Positions 53,758-63,400 are shown, numbered from the stretch's first letter. The stretch: DNA of 64,000 nucleotides from Lachnospiraceae bacterium (GCA_021205755.1 JAJPWX010000032.1:1-64000), one strand, 5' to 3'. The notes: generated by a model from the letters alone, not told the origin. Program-made: numbers and translations.

Positions 53758-53786
53758 ACTATAAAACTAAGAGACCGGGATGTCAA
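53758..53786 (-). promoter_or_regulatory. pyrC promoter
   Basis: On the reverse strand TTGACA (53786-53781), exactly 17 nt, then TATAGT (53763-53758). This is a near-consensus sigma-A promoter, immediately followed by the palindromic operator. The leader to the pyrC start is about 110 nt. Confidence 0.8.
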
Positions 53787-53795
53787 TACAAGAAA

Positions 53796-53956
53796 GCATC
53801 GGAATGAAAACTTGTTAAGCATCGGAATGAAAATCTGCTACTCATCGGAATAAAAATACGTCATTCATTGGAATATATATTAATGAATCATAAGACTTCT
53901 TTTAAGTAAAACATCGGAGCGAATAAATGACTATTATCGGATTGCATCTTGCGCTT
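53796..53956. repeat. Array of about seven 23-bp direct repeats
   Basis: Units start at 53796, 53819, 53842, 53865, 53888, 53911 and 53934, all 23 bp apart. The core is CATCGGAATGAAAA: the first two units match over 15 bp, units 3, 4, 6 and 7 keep (C/T)AT(C/T)GGA with one to a few changes, and unit 5 is worn. The array fills the interval between the pyrC -35 and the -35 of the divergent ATPase gene. The period is about two helical turns, so all sites face one side of the DNA. Confidence 0.7.
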
Positions 53957-53977
53957 TTTATTTATGTATACTATAAT
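53949..53977 (+). promoter_or_regulatory. Promoter of DUF4143 ATPase gene
   Basis: TTGCGC (53949-53954), 17 nt, TATAAT (53972-53977). The -35 overlaps the last unit of the 23-bp repeat array. Transcription would start near 53984 and give a structured leader of about 105 nt. Confidence 0.6.
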
Positions 53978-54005
53978 AAATGAGAATACTGGCAGCAATT
54001 CAGAA

Positions 54006-54080
54006 CCGCATCGAGAGAGAACGATGCGGCGCAGGTTTTCCTGCGAAATGCCAGGTTTCCATTGAAAAACATGGAAGGAG
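54006..54080 (+). promoter_or_regulatory. Structured leader, ribosome site in a hairpin
   Basis: Three hairpins follow one another: CCGCATCG/CGATGCGG (54006-54029), CGCAGG/CCTGCG (about 54030-54045), and TTCCAT (54057-54062) with ATGGAA (54071-54076). The last one takes in the first bases of the ribosome site GGAAGGAG (54073-54080) of the ATPase gene, so translation may be restrained or switched. Confidence 0.5.
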
Positions 54081-54088
54081 TACTGTTT

Positions 54089-55363
54089 ATGAAAGAATAT
54101 AGAAGAAGGATTGCAGATGATATTTTAGTCAGAAAGCTGGAAGGAAAGGGCGCGGTGCTGATTGAAGGACCGAAATGGTGCGGCAAAACGACTACAGCAG
54201 AGCAGATTGCCAAAAGCGTTCTTTATATGGATGACCCTGAGAAAAAAGAACAGAACATAACGATGTCCGAATTGAGTCCCAGCCGTTTGCTAAAGGGGGA
54301 AACCCCGCGTCTGATCGATGAATGGCAGCTTGCCCCAAAGCTATGGGATGCCATTCGGTTTGAAGTGGATCACCGCGGGGAGATGGGGCAGTTTCTTCTT
54401 ACGGGTTCCGCTGTTCCACCTGATACCAAAGATATTACGCATTCTGGAACAGGCAGATTTACCTGGCTTACCATGCGGCCAATGACTTTATTTGAATCCG
54501 GCGAGTCTACAGGTGACGTCAGCCTGAAAGCACTTTTTGGGGAGAAGAATGAGATCGATGGCGTTTCCAGTATGGATATCGAACGTCTGGCATTTTCTGT
54601 CTGTCGCGGCGGATGGCCACAGGCAATTGGTATGCGCGACGAGATTGCTCTTGATCAGGCGTATGATTATTATGACGCGGTTGTTCATTCGGACATCAAC
54701 CGTGCAGACAATATTCGCAAAGATCCGGAGCGAGTAACGAGGCTGATGCGCTCTTACGCCAGAAATCAGGGAAGTCAGGTACCGAATACCGTGATTGCAC
54801 AGGATACCGCTGGAAATAACGAAGGGGCGGTAAATCAAGAGACGGTCGCCTCATATTTGAGTGCTCTCAGAAAAATCTTTGTGGTAGAAGATATGCCGGC
54901 ATGGAATCCGAATCTTCGCTCGAAAACCGCAATCCGTTCCGCCGACACCCGTTATTATATTGATCCGTCTATTGCTGCCGCTGCCCTTGGTGTTGGCCCG
55001 GAGGACCTTCTTTCTGATTTAAAGACGTTTGGATTTCTGTTTGAAACTTTGTGTGTGAGAGATCTTCGTGTTTATGCAGAAACTATAAACGGTTCCGTCT
55101 ATCACTACCGCGACAGGGATGGGCTGGAGTGCGACGCAGTGATTCATCTGAGAAATGGGAAATATGGTCTGACGGAGATTAAGCTTGGCGGTGACAGGCT
55201 GATAGAGGAAGGGGCAGCGACCCTGCGGACACTGCAGTCTAAAATTGATACCACGAAAATGAAAGCGCCTTCTTTCCTAATGGTACTGACAGGTACTGGA
55301 GACTATGCCTATCGCCGATCGGATGGGGTTTGTGTTGTGCCGATTGGATGTTTAAAAAATTGA
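54089..55363 (+). CDS. AAA_14 / DUF4143 ATPase
   Basis: This 424-residue protein has an N-terminal AAA_14 ATPase (Walker A in IEGPKWCGKTTTAEQ; acidic IDEWQLAPKLWDAIR as Walker B; FLLTGSA) and a C-terminal DUF4143 domain (about 210-420) with a PD-(D/E)XK-like core (YHYRDRDGLECDAVI, YGLTEIKLG). The family is abundant in anaerobes and its role is not known. ATG 54089 follows GGAAGGAG, which is partly held in a hairpin. It is a single gene with its own promoter next to the repeat array. Confidence 0.88.
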   Translation: MKEYRRRIADDILVRKLEGKGAVLIEGPKWCGKTTTAEQIAKSVLYMDDPEKKEQNITMSELSPSRLLKGETPRLIDEWQLAPKLWDAIRFEVDHRGEMGQFLLTGSAVPPDTKDITHSGTGRFTWLTMRPMTLFESGESTGDVSLKALFGEKNEIDGVSSMDIERLAFSVCRGGWPQAIGMRDEIALDQAYDYYDAVVHSDINRADNIRKDPERVTRLMRSYARNQGSQVPNTVIAQDTAGNNEGAVNQETVASYLSALRKIFVVEDMPAWNPNLRSKTAIRSADTRYYIDPSIAAAALGVGPEDLLSDLKTFGFLFETLCVRDLRVYAETINGSVYHYRDRDGLECDAVIHLRNGKYGLTEIKLGGDRLIEEGAATLRTLQSKIDTTKMKAPSFLMVLTGTGDYAYRRSDGVCVVPIGCLKN

Positions 55364-55423
55364 CTGGTTTGAAATCAGGGGAAATACTCAGATGTGAAAT
55401 TGTCGAATCCCGAAAAATTACCG

Positions 55424-55452
55424 TTGAATTCTCGCCGGGATTGTTTTATACT
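55424..55452 (+). promoter_or_regulatory. nfnAB promoter
   Basis: TTGAAT (55424-55429), 17 nt, TATACT (55447-55452), about 70 nt upstream of the start at 55522. Confidence 0.65.
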
Positions 55453-55521
55453 ATTCATAATGTGTTTTAGCAGCTGCGAATAATCACAGTTACTTTCATA
55501 AGAAACCTCAGGAGGTAGGAT

Positions 55522-56415
55522 ATGTACAAAATTTTAAAAGCCGGAAAGCTTGCAAACAACATCTACGAGATGGTTGTAGACGCGCCGCGCGTTGCAAGGC
55601 GCTGCCTGCCGGGACAGTTCATCATCGCGAAGGCAGATGAGACGGGGGAGCGCATTCCGCTGACGATCTGCGATTTTGACAGAGAGGCAGGGACGATCAC
55701 GATTGTCTTTATGCCGATCGGTGTATCCACAGAGAAATTTGCCGAGCTGCAGACCGGTGACTCGTTCTGTGACTTTGTAGGTCCGCTTGGTCAGCCGTCT
55801 GAGCTGTGCCTGGAGAGCGAGCTGGAAGAGACAAAGAAAAAGAAGATCCTGTTTGTTGCAGGCGGCGTCGGCACGGCTCCGGTATATCCGCAGGCAAAAT
55901 GGCTGCATGAGCACGGCGTAGGCTGTGATGTTATTATCGGTGCGAAGACCAAAGATCTTGTTATCATGGAAGATAAGTTCAAATCTGTCTGTGATAATCT
56001 TTACATAACGACGGATGATGGTTCCTACGGCAGAAGCGGTATGGTGACCAAGGTGATTGAGGATCTGATCGAGCATGAGGGGAAGACCTATGACCACTGT
56101 GTTTCCATTGGACCGATGATCATGATGAAGTTCTGCTGCCTGACGACGAAGAAGTACAATCTGAAGACCATTGTCAGCATGAACCCGATCATGGTAGACG
56201 GCACTGGTATGTGCGGTGCCTGTCGTATCCTGGTCGGCGACGAAGTGAAATTTGCCTGTGTAGATGGTCCGGAGTTTGACGGTCATCTGGTTGATTTTGA
56301 CGCGGCGATGAAACGCCAGACTCTGTATAAGACAGAGGAAGGCCGTGCGCTTCTTGCGTATCGCGAAGGGAAAACGCATCATGGCGGATGCGGAAATTGC
56401 GGAGGTGACAAATAA
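55522..56415 (+). CDS. nfnA: NfnA-type ferredoxin-NADP+ reductase subunit alpha
   Basis: This 297-residue flavoprotein resembles dihydroorotate dehydrogenase electron-transfer subunits. It has an FAD-binding barrel (PGQFIIAKADETGERIPLTICDFD), an NAD-binding part (FVAGGVGTAPVYPQAKWL), and a C-terminal [2Fe-2S] motif (GTGMCGACRILVGDEVKFACVDG). With the next gene it forms the NADH-dependent ferredoxin:NADP+ oxidoreductase that links NADH, NADPH and ferredoxin pools by electron bifurcation in anaerobes. Its stop codon overlaps the next start by one base (TAATG), which indicates coupled translation. Confidence 0.87.
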   Translation: MYKILKAGKLANNIYEMVVDAPRVARRCLPGQFIIAKADETGERIPLTICDFDREAGTITIVFMPIGVSTEKFAELQTGDSFCDFVGPLGQPSELCLESELEETKKKKILFVAGGVGTAPVYPQAKWLHEHGVGCDVIIGAKTKDLVIMEDKFKSVCDNLYITTDDGSYGRSGMVTKVIEDLIEHEGKTYDHCVSIGPMIMMKFCCLTTKKYNLKTIVSMNPIMVDGTGMCGACRILVGDEVKFACVDGPEFDGHLVDFDAAMKRQTLYKTEEGRALLAYREGKTHHGGCGNCGGDK

Positions 56416-57806
56416 TGGCTGCGAAGGGTATGGTAAAGGTTCCGGTCAGAGAGCAGGAGCCAAAGGTAAGAGCGACAAACTTTAAAGAAGTATGTCTTGG
56501 CTACAATCAGGAAGAAGCGATGGAGGAAGCATCCCGCTGTCTTCACTGCAAAAATGCAAAATGTATCGAGGGCTGCCCGGTAAATATCAATATCCCGGAC
56601 TTTATCGCTGAGGTAAAAGAGGGCAACTTCGAGGAAGCATACAAGGTAATTTCTAAATCCAGTGCGCTGCCGGCCATCTGCGGCCGTGTATGTCCGCAGG
56701 AGAGCCAGTGTGAGGGCAAATGTGTGCGCGGCGTCAAGGGCGACTCCATATCCATCGGTAAGCTGGAGCGCTTTGTCGCAGACTGGGCTAGAGAAAACGG
56801 CATCAAGCCGCCTGCTCCGGAGACAAAGAATGGCCGTAAGGTAGCGGTGATCGGCTCCGGCCCGTCCGGACTGACCTGTGCGGGCGATCTGGCAAAGCTG
56901 GGCTATGATGTGACGATCTTCGAAGCGTTGCATGAGCCGGGCGGAGTGCTTGTCTATGGTATTCCGGAATTCCGTCTTCCGAAGCTCGATGTCGTAGCAA
57001 AAGAAGTGGAGAATGTCAAGTCTCTTGGCGTAAAGATCGAGACGAATGTCATCATCGGCAAATCTGTTACGATCGACGAACTGCTTGACGAGGAAGGCTT
57101 TGAGGCAGTCTTCATCGGTTCCGGCGCCGGACTTCCGATGTTTATGGGCATTCCGGGTGAGACCGCGAAGGGCGTGTTCTCCGCGAATGAATACCTGACC
57201 AGAAATAACCTTATGAAAGCATTCCGTGAGGACTATGATACGCCGATCGTAAAGGGCAAAAAGGTCGCAGTCGTCGGCGGCGGCAACGTAGCGATGGATG
57301 CTGCGAGAACCGCGCTTCGTCTGGGCGCGGAGGTACATATCGTATACCGTCGTTCCGAGGCAGAGCTTCCGGCACGTGCGGAGGAGGTTCATCATGCGAA
57401 GGAAGAAGGCATCATCTTTGACCTTCTGACCAACCCGACCGAGATCCTGGTGGACGAGAACGACGCAGTTTGCGGTATGCGCTGCATTCGTATGGAGCTT
57501 GGCGAGCCGGATGCTTCCGGCAGAAGACGCCCGGTAGCGATTCCTGGCTCTGAGTTCGATCTTGACGTGGATACCGTGATCATGTCACTGGGTACCTCAC
57601 CGAACCCGCTGATCTCCTCAACGACCATCGGCCTCGATGTGAACCGCAGAAAGTGCATCATCGCGGACGAAGAGACCGGAAAGACCTCCAAAGAGGCGGT
57701 ATTCGCCGGCGGCGATGCAGTGACAGGCGCAGCGACGGTGATCCTGGCTATGGGCGCCGGTAAAGCGGCGGCGAAAGGAATTCATGAATTCCTGAGCGCG
57801 AAGTAA
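56415..57806 (+). CDS. nfnB: NfnB / glutamate synthase (NADPH) small-subunit-like
   Basis: This is a 463-residue flavoprotein often annotated gltA (homotetrameric glutamate synthase). It has two N-terminal cysteine clusters for [4Fe-4S] centres (CLHCKNAKCIEGCPVNI and CGRVCPQESQCEGKCV), an FAD fold (VAVIGSGPSGLTCAGDLAKLG), an NADPH fold (VAVVGGGNVAMDAARTALRLGAEV) and the closing GGDAVTGAATVILAMGAGKAA. The overlap with the alpha subunit gene marks it as NfnB, not a stand-alone glutamate synthase. It ends before a terminator at 57848. Confidence 0.87.
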   Translation: MAAKGMVKVPVREQEPKVRATNFKEVCLGYNQEEAMEEASRCLHCKNAKCIEGCPVNINIPDFIAEVKEGNFEEAYKVISKSSALPAICGRVCPQESQCEGKCVRGVKGDSISIGKLERFVADWARENGIKPPAPETKNGRKVAVIGSGPSGLTCAGDLAKLGYDVTIFEALHEPGGVLVYGIPEFRLPKLDVVAKEVENVKSLGVKIETNVIIGKSVTIDELLDEEGFEAVFIGSGAGLPMFMGIPGETAKGVFSANEYLTRNNLMKAFREDYDTPIVKGKKVAVVGGGNVAMDAARTALRLGAEVHIVYRRSEAELPARAEEVHHAKEEGIIFDLLTNPTEILVDENDAVCGMRCIRMELGEPDASGRRRPVAIPGSEFDLDVDTVIMSLGTSPNPLISSTTIGLDVNRRKCIIADEETGKTSKEAVFAGGDAVTGAATVILAMGAGKAAAKGIHEFLSAK

Positions 57807-57847
57807 ATCAGATAGACGGCAGCTTTCGCTGCACTACTACGAAAGAG

Positions 57848-57910
57848 AAAGCAGACATTTTGTTCTGACGCGAGATAAACGCTACCGCGGCAGGCGGGTG
57901 TCTGCTTTTT
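57848..57910 (+). terminator. Terminator after nfnB
   Basis: AAAGCAGACA (57848-57857) pairs with TGTCTGCTTT (57899-57908), followed by TTATATTTTT. The 41-nt loop has further GC-rich pairing (CGCTACCGCGG). Confidence 0.75.
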
Positions 57911-57937
57911 ATATTTTTAGGAAATATGAGTGAAACT

Positions 57938-58417
57938 ATGAAAATACGCATACTTACTGTAGGAAAAATCAAAGAAAAATACCTTCGCGACGCGATCGCG
58001 GAATATCAGAAGCGCTTAGGCCGTTACTGCAAGCTGGAGATCGTGGAAGTGGCGGATGAGAAGACGCCGGACGGAGCCTCAGAAGCGCAGGAAATGCAGA
58101 TTAAGGACACAGAGGGAGAGCGACTGCTTCGCTGCATCAGTGATACGGATTATGTGATTGCCCTGGCGATTGACGGGCAGATGCCGGATTCCGTTGGACT
58201 GGCGAGGAAGATTGAGCGGCTTGGGCTTCATGGAGAGAGCAGCATCTGCTTTGTCATCGGCGGTTCTCTGGGACTTTCGCAGAAGCTGCTCACCCGCGCG
58301 AATGAGCAGATGAGTTTTTCCAGGCTGACCTTCCCCCATCAGCTGATGCGGGTGATTTTGCTTGAACAGATTTACCGCAGCTTCCGTATCATTCGCGGGG
58401 AGCCTTATCATAAGTAA
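57938..58417 (+). CDS. rlmH: 23S rRNA pseudouridine-1915 N3-methyltransferase RlmH
   Basis: This 159-residue SPOUT methyltransferase modifies helix 69 of 23S rRNA. It shows the family start MKIRILTVGKIKEKYLRDAI, ALAIDGQMPDSVGLARKIE, the SAM knot FVIGGSLGLS and the closing SRLTFPHQLMRVILLEQIYR. I take ATG 57938 because homologues start with MKI; ATG 57926 is in frame and sits closer to AGGAAA, so the start is open. Confidence 0.93.
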   Translation: MKIRILTVGKIKEKYLRDAIAEYQKRLGRYCKLEIVEVADEKTPDGASEAQEMQIKDTEGERLLRCISDTDYVIALAIDGQMPDSVGLARKIERLGLHGESSICFVIGGSLGLSQKLLTRANEQMSFSRLTFPHQLMRVILLEQIYRSFRIIRGEPYHK

Positions 58418-58496
58418 ACAGGCACAAACCCTGGAAATCTGAGTTGACATTTTATGTAAATAATATCTGACAATTCTTAAATATATCTAAAAACTC

Positions 58497-58524
58497 TTGA
58501 CGAAAAAAATTTATGTGGTAAGAT
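58497..58524 (+). promoter_or_regulatory. Promoter of citrate synthase gene
   Basis: TTGACG (58497-58502), 16 nt, TAAGAT (58519-58524). This would give a leader of about 260 nt before 58792. A TTGACA at 58444 without a matching -10 lies upstream. No gene that I can support lies in 58418-58791. Confidence 0.5.
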
Positions 58525-58791
58525 TGTTAAGAATGAAACGAATCGGAAAATCCTGGTAATGAATGGAAGAGAAAACAGACAAATCAGAGGCCGATCATTC
58601 AGAACGCAGCTCATTTACAATACAGATACAGTACAGATAAATTCCGAAATGGATCATGAAACAGAATATTTCGAAGTAGAACAAAGGATAGATTCGATGT
58701 CCGTTGTTTCTGTTTCTGTATACAAAGATGTCGGAATGAATGCTTAAATAACGCAACGAACTAAAACCGCAGGCTAAGGGAGGAAATGCGC

Positions 58792-60117
58792 ATGATTGAT
58801 ATGACGGAATATACCAGAAGAGGCTCACAGACTTGCCGGAAGAATGACTGCATTCCGCGCGAGCTTTATAAGGAATATGGTGTAAATCTCGGACTGCGAG
58901 ACATCAACGGAAATGGTGTGCTGACGGGGCTTACCAATATTTCGCTGATCGTATCTTCGAAAAAAGTAGACGGTAAAAAGGTCCCCTGCGACGGCGAACT
59001 CTGGTACCGCGGGTACAATGTACAAAATCTCATTAAAAATCTGGGAAGCAACGAATTTGGCTTCGAGAAAATCGCCTACCTGCTTCTGATGGGCGAACTT
59101 CCTAATAAGAAAGAACTCGCGGAATTCAAAGACATCATAGGCAATAGCCGAACCCTACCGACGAACTTCACACGCGATGTCATCATGAAAGCGCCGAGCT
59201 CCGATATTATGAACACGATGACGCGAAGCATCCTGACCCTTGCTTCCTATGATAAAAATCCAAAAAGTACCAGCGTACACAACAGTCTGCGACAGTGCAT
59301 CGAACTGATTGCGCTTTTCCCGGTGCTCGCGGTCTACGCATATCACGCTTACAATCATTATGAAAATGACGAGAGCATGTATATCCACCGCCCGTCGCCG
59401 GAGCTTTCCACTGCGGAAAACCTGCTGATGATGCTCCGCCCGGACAAGCAGTATACAGCTGTTGAAGCGAAGGTGCTGGATACCGCGCTGATCTTGCATA
59501 TGGAGCATGGCGGTGGTAATAACTCAACGTTCACCACGCGTGTCGTCACCTCCTCCGGATCCGATACGTATTCCACCATCGCGGCTGCGATGTCCTCCCT
59601 GAAAGGACCAAAGCACGGCGGCGCGAATATTAAGGTCATGGAAATGATGGACGATATCCGTGCGCATGTGAAGGATCTGCACGATGACGAGGAGCTCGAA
59701 GCTTACCTTTCCAGGATTCTGGATGGCGACGCTTTTGACCACAAAGGCCTGATCTACGGCATGGGGCACGCGATCTATTCCCTCTCCGACCCGAGAGAGC
59801 GGATTTTCAAGAAATACGTAGAGATGCTGGCACAGGAAAAACATTGCGATGAGGATATGCACTTGTACGCGACGGTGGAAGAGCTGGCTCCGAAGCTGAT
59901 TGCCGAGAAGCGCCACATCTACAAAGGCGTCAGCCCGAACGTCGATTTTTACAGCGGGTTTGTGTACAGCATGCTGGACATCCCGATGGAGCTTTATACG
60001 GCGATCTTTGCCATTGCGAGAATCGTCGGCTGGAGTGCGCACCGCATTGAAGAGCTGATCTGTGTGGATAAGATCATCCGCCCGGCGTATTTAAGTGTGA
60101 TGGAGAAAAAAGAATAA
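58792..60117 (+). CDS. Citrate synthase
   Basis: This 441-residue enzyme condenses acetyl-CoA and oxaloacetate. The family motifs are LWYRGYNVQNL, YHAYNHY, MEHGGGNNSTFTTRVV (catalytic His), LKGPKHGGAN and GMGHAIYSLSDPRE (second catalytic His, Asp nearby), ending VDFYSGFVYSMLDIP. In anaerobes it feeds glutamate synthesis through a partial cycle. I chose ATG 58792, which lies 8 nt from GGGAGG, over ATG 58786. It is alone on its transcript, with a terminator at 60156. Confidence 0.93.
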   Translation: MIDMTEYTRRGSQTCRKNDCIPRELYKEYGVNLGLRDINGNGVLTGLTNISLIVSSKKVDGKKVPCDGELWYRGYNVQNLIKNLGSNEFGFEKIAYLLLMGELPNKKELAEFKDIIGNSRTLPTNFTRDVIMKAPSSDIMNTMTRSILTLASYDKNPKSTSVHNSLRQCIELIALFPVLAVYAYHAYNHYENDESMYIHRPSPELSTAENLLMMLRPDKQYTAVEAKVLDTALILHMEHGGGNNSTFTTRVVTSSGSDTYSTIAAAMSSLKGPKHGGANIKVMEMMDDIRAHVKDLHDDEELEAYLSRILDGDAFDHKGLIYGMGHAIYSLSDPRERIFKKYVEMLAQEKHCDEDMHLYATVEELAPKLIAEKRHIYKGVSPNVDFYSGFVYSMLDIPMELYTAIFAIARIVGWSAHRIEELICVDKIIRPAYLSVMEKKE

Positions 60118-60155
60118 ATACTGCATATTATGAAATAGCAACGCCAAAGCTTATG

Positions 60156-60195
60156 CGGACAGAGAAATCGTGGTCGAATCTCTGTCCGTGTTTTT
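60156..60195 (+). terminator. Terminator after citrate synthase
   Basis: CGGACAGAGA (60156-60165) pairs perfectly with TCTCTGTCCG (60179-60188), followed by TGTTTTT. Confidence 0.88.
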
Positions 60196-60202
60196 ATGCA
60201 CA

Positions 60203-60292
60203 CGAGCCGCGTAAGGAATTTTCCAGCTTACGCTGGACGCGGCTCGGCGCAGCGGATAGAGGGAAAAGAGCATTCCCCCTATCCGATTGCGC
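60203..60292. repeat. Pair of GC-rich palindromes in intergenic DNA
   Basis: The first hairpin has an outer stem CGAGCCGCGT/ACGCGGCTCG (60203-60246) and an inner CCAGC/GCTGG. The second has GCGCA/TGCGC outside and CGGATAGAGGG (60253-60263) pairing with CCCCCTATCCG (60275-60285) inside. Short frames across it are not genes. It may be a dispersed intergenic repeat or a structured RNA. The stretch 60293-60372 after it holds nothing that I recognise. Confidence 0.55.
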
Positions 60293-60372
60293 GGGGCTGG
60301 ACAAGGTTTTTTGCGGCTTCTGGGGCAAAGAAACACGGGCAGGTGATGATACAAAAGTTTTAAAAAATTGTG

Positions 60373-60401
60373 TTGAAATCAACTTATATTGAGGGTATAA
60401 T
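60373..60401 (+). promoter_or_regulatory. Promoter of large surface protein
   Basis: TTGAAA (60373-60378), 17 nt, TATAAT (60396-60401). It lies 75 nt upstream of the ATG at 60477, so the gene is likely transcribed even though its frame is broken. Confidence 0.75.
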
Positions 60402-60476
60402 GTCAATAATATTGTTAAGAGTTAGATGGCGTTAATCTTAATCAGAATTGGTCACTGACAAGAGAGGAGAACCACT

Positions 60477-63400
60477 ATGAAGAGGAGAAGATTTACAGCA
60501 TGGGTGCTGACGGCTGCTATGATTCTCACACAGGGGCTGGGCAGTGCGAACCTGACCCTGGCTGCAGAGTCTGGCTCAGAGGTGCAGGCGGTTGTGGCTG
60601 TGTCGGAAGACACGGAAAATGAGACACTAGGGGGGGGTAACTTCCACTGACACTACAGATATTTCTGACGCAGACAGCGCGGATGACTCAGCAGAGAGCG
60701 CAGCGACGGATGAGACGGAATCGGCTGAAAACGGAAGCACTGAAGCAGATCCTGAGACGGTTTCTGCAGATGCGGAGACAGAAGCCACTGTGACGGATGC
60801 TGCGGAGGCAGCAGATACAGGGACAGAAGCGGACAGCACGGAAGCGGGTGATGCAGAGACTTCTGCGATCGAGCCTGCCCAGACGGATGCGGCATCCAGT
60901 GACGCGACGGACACTGATGCAGATACGCTGGATATAGAGCTGTCAACGGAAATAGCTGAGGACAGCACGGAAGAAACAGAGATCGAATCTGAAGCAGAAT
61001 TCGAGAGTGAGTCGGAGACTGCATCTGATACAGAAGAAATTATAATCGAAACCGAAGATTCGGACACACCGGATGTATCGAATCTGAGCAATCTGGCAGA
61101 CAGCGACGAGCTGTTTGAGACCTACCTGAACCGTCTCTTTTACGGAGGGGCTTCTTCGTACGCGAATTATGGATACAGGTATTTCGCGAACGACGAGATC
61201 AATTATCAAATCTATTTGACACTTCGAAGCGCGATTGCGGATATTGCCGACGGCAATCAGACATCGACGCAGATTACCATTGATTTAAGTGAATATGGGT
61301 TGAGCTATACCACCGACGACTTTGGCATCGAAGCGGGCAGTGATTATACAGAATTATATACCTTAGGCTTGGATGCATGTAAAGAAATCATTCAGTCCTC
61401 AAACATTGCGTATTGCCTGATCGCAGACTGCCCTTATGACTTATACTGGTTTGACAAAGGCGCGAACGGTTATTCCGTCAGCTGGGGAATGTCTGTTGGA
61501 GGAACAAAAGATTCAGACGATAACGTTACCTACACATCAGTAACCCTAAAGCAAGTCACATTTATGTTCTCCGTGATTTCTGATTATCAGGATGCAGAGG
61601 CCGAGAAACCACAGTATACCCTGGATACCAGCACAGTTGCCACGGCGCAGGCAGCAGCAGCGAATGCGCAGGCGATTGTGAATAAATACGCGGATCTGAG
61701 CGATGCGGAGAAGCTTTCCGCATATAAGGAAGAAATCTGTGCGCTGGTTACCTATAATAGTGATGCAGCTTCGGATGACTATAATCTGGGATACGGCGAT
61801 CCCTGGGGGCTGGTTTATGTCTTCGACGGCGATGACAGCACGAATGTCGTCTGCGAGGGCTATTCAAAAGCGTTCCAGTACCTCTGTGACCTGGGACTGA
61901 CGGACGCTGTTTGCTATACCGTTTCCGGCACCATGACCGGAGGTACCGGCAGCGGCGGACATATGTGGAACATTGTTACTCTGGATGGTGTGAACTATCT
62001 CGTAGATGTGACGAACAGCGACTCCGGCTCTATCGGACAGAGTGGCGGACTGTTCCTGGTGAATGAGGACGACGCGACGTCGATTGACTACGATGATGCG
62101 GGGTATCCAATTTATACGTTTACGGTCAATGGCACGGATATTGTCTATGAATACAGTGCGAGTGCAGAAAGCCTGTATGGGGAAGAGGGAATCCTGACCT
62201 TAACTGCGGGTGCGGAGGAAGAAATTGTTTACAATATTTCTTTTACCGGCCTGCGGGGGGATGATGAGACCTATCCTTTCACATGGCTTTATCGATACGA
62301 TTCTACGACAGTTGGTATAGAGTCGGATGACCTGCCGGAAGGTTATGAGATCGACTGGTCAATCACAATCTGGTATAACACCGGAGATGAAGAAAACCCA
62401 TTTGACGTCGCCAAAACACTCGATGCAGATACTACGGATAGCAACGGCAACGTTTTGTTCGAAGGAGACGCTTCCGGGGTTACGCTGTATGGCGAGGCGA
62501 TTTTTGCTTATTTCGATGAGAACCCACTGGAGGATGGTCAGTGGATCAACGTATCACTGAATGTCAGTGTAGATGGAGAAGGTGTTTCTACGTCCAGCGG
62601 ACTTTTCCAGCTGGTTATGGAAGAATACTCGGTTTACTTTGAAAATACGGAAAACGCAGCATATGGCTGGGATTATATGAATGAGGATCCGATCCTTTAC
62701 AGCGATCAGGATCTGGAGATTCACCTGAATACGGACAGCCTGGATGGAGTCGATAACTATGAGATCGTATGGGCGACTGGTGTGTGGAGCGGTACATATG
62801 GTACTCCGGAAGAGCAGCTGACTCCACAGTTTACGGAAGAGGAAGGCTATTTCAGTGTCAGTGAAGATGGCAGTACGGTCACGCTCCACGGCGAAAAGAT
62901 TGCGGAATACTATTATGAAAACGGTGGGCCTTGGCTGGATGTCCTTGCGATTGTCTATATAGATGGCGTGGAACTGTGCCGTTTTGACAGAGGATACAGC
63001 GTAGCCACATCGGAGAATTATCTGACAAATAACAGCAGCGATTATTATCAGCTGCCTGGATGGGACTTTACTATTTCTACAAGTGAAGACTGTCATTTCA
63101 GCAATGCGGCTAATCCGTATGGCTGTGATACTTCTGCAACTGTCACGGATGTGAGCGTAGACAACACGGAAATTGCTTATGCCGAGTGGAATGAGGATGA
63201 AAATATCTGGCATATCTACTCCATTAATAATGGCAATGCTACGGTGACGATCACGTACAATCTGGGCGAATATGATGAGGATGGGAATCTTGTCTCCTAT
63301 GAGCAGTGCAATACGCTTTATGTTCAGAGTGATATCTATTACCTGGACTATGGCCTTAGCGACAATACATCGGAGATGCTTGTCGGTACGGAAAAGATCA

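Noticed and set aside
53796..53956. CRISPR array
   Set aside because: The repeats are directly adjacent at 23 bp with gradual decay and no unique spacers, and no cas genes are present.
58559..58747. 62-codon frame before citrate synthase
   Set aside because: Weak start context, no recognisable feature, and it lies in the predicted leader of the citrate synthase transcript. A leader peptide is possible but not supported.
60194..60406. Short frames on both strands over the palindromes before the surface gene
   Set aside because: They follow the inverted repeats, have no ribosome sites, and look like translations of a structured repeat.
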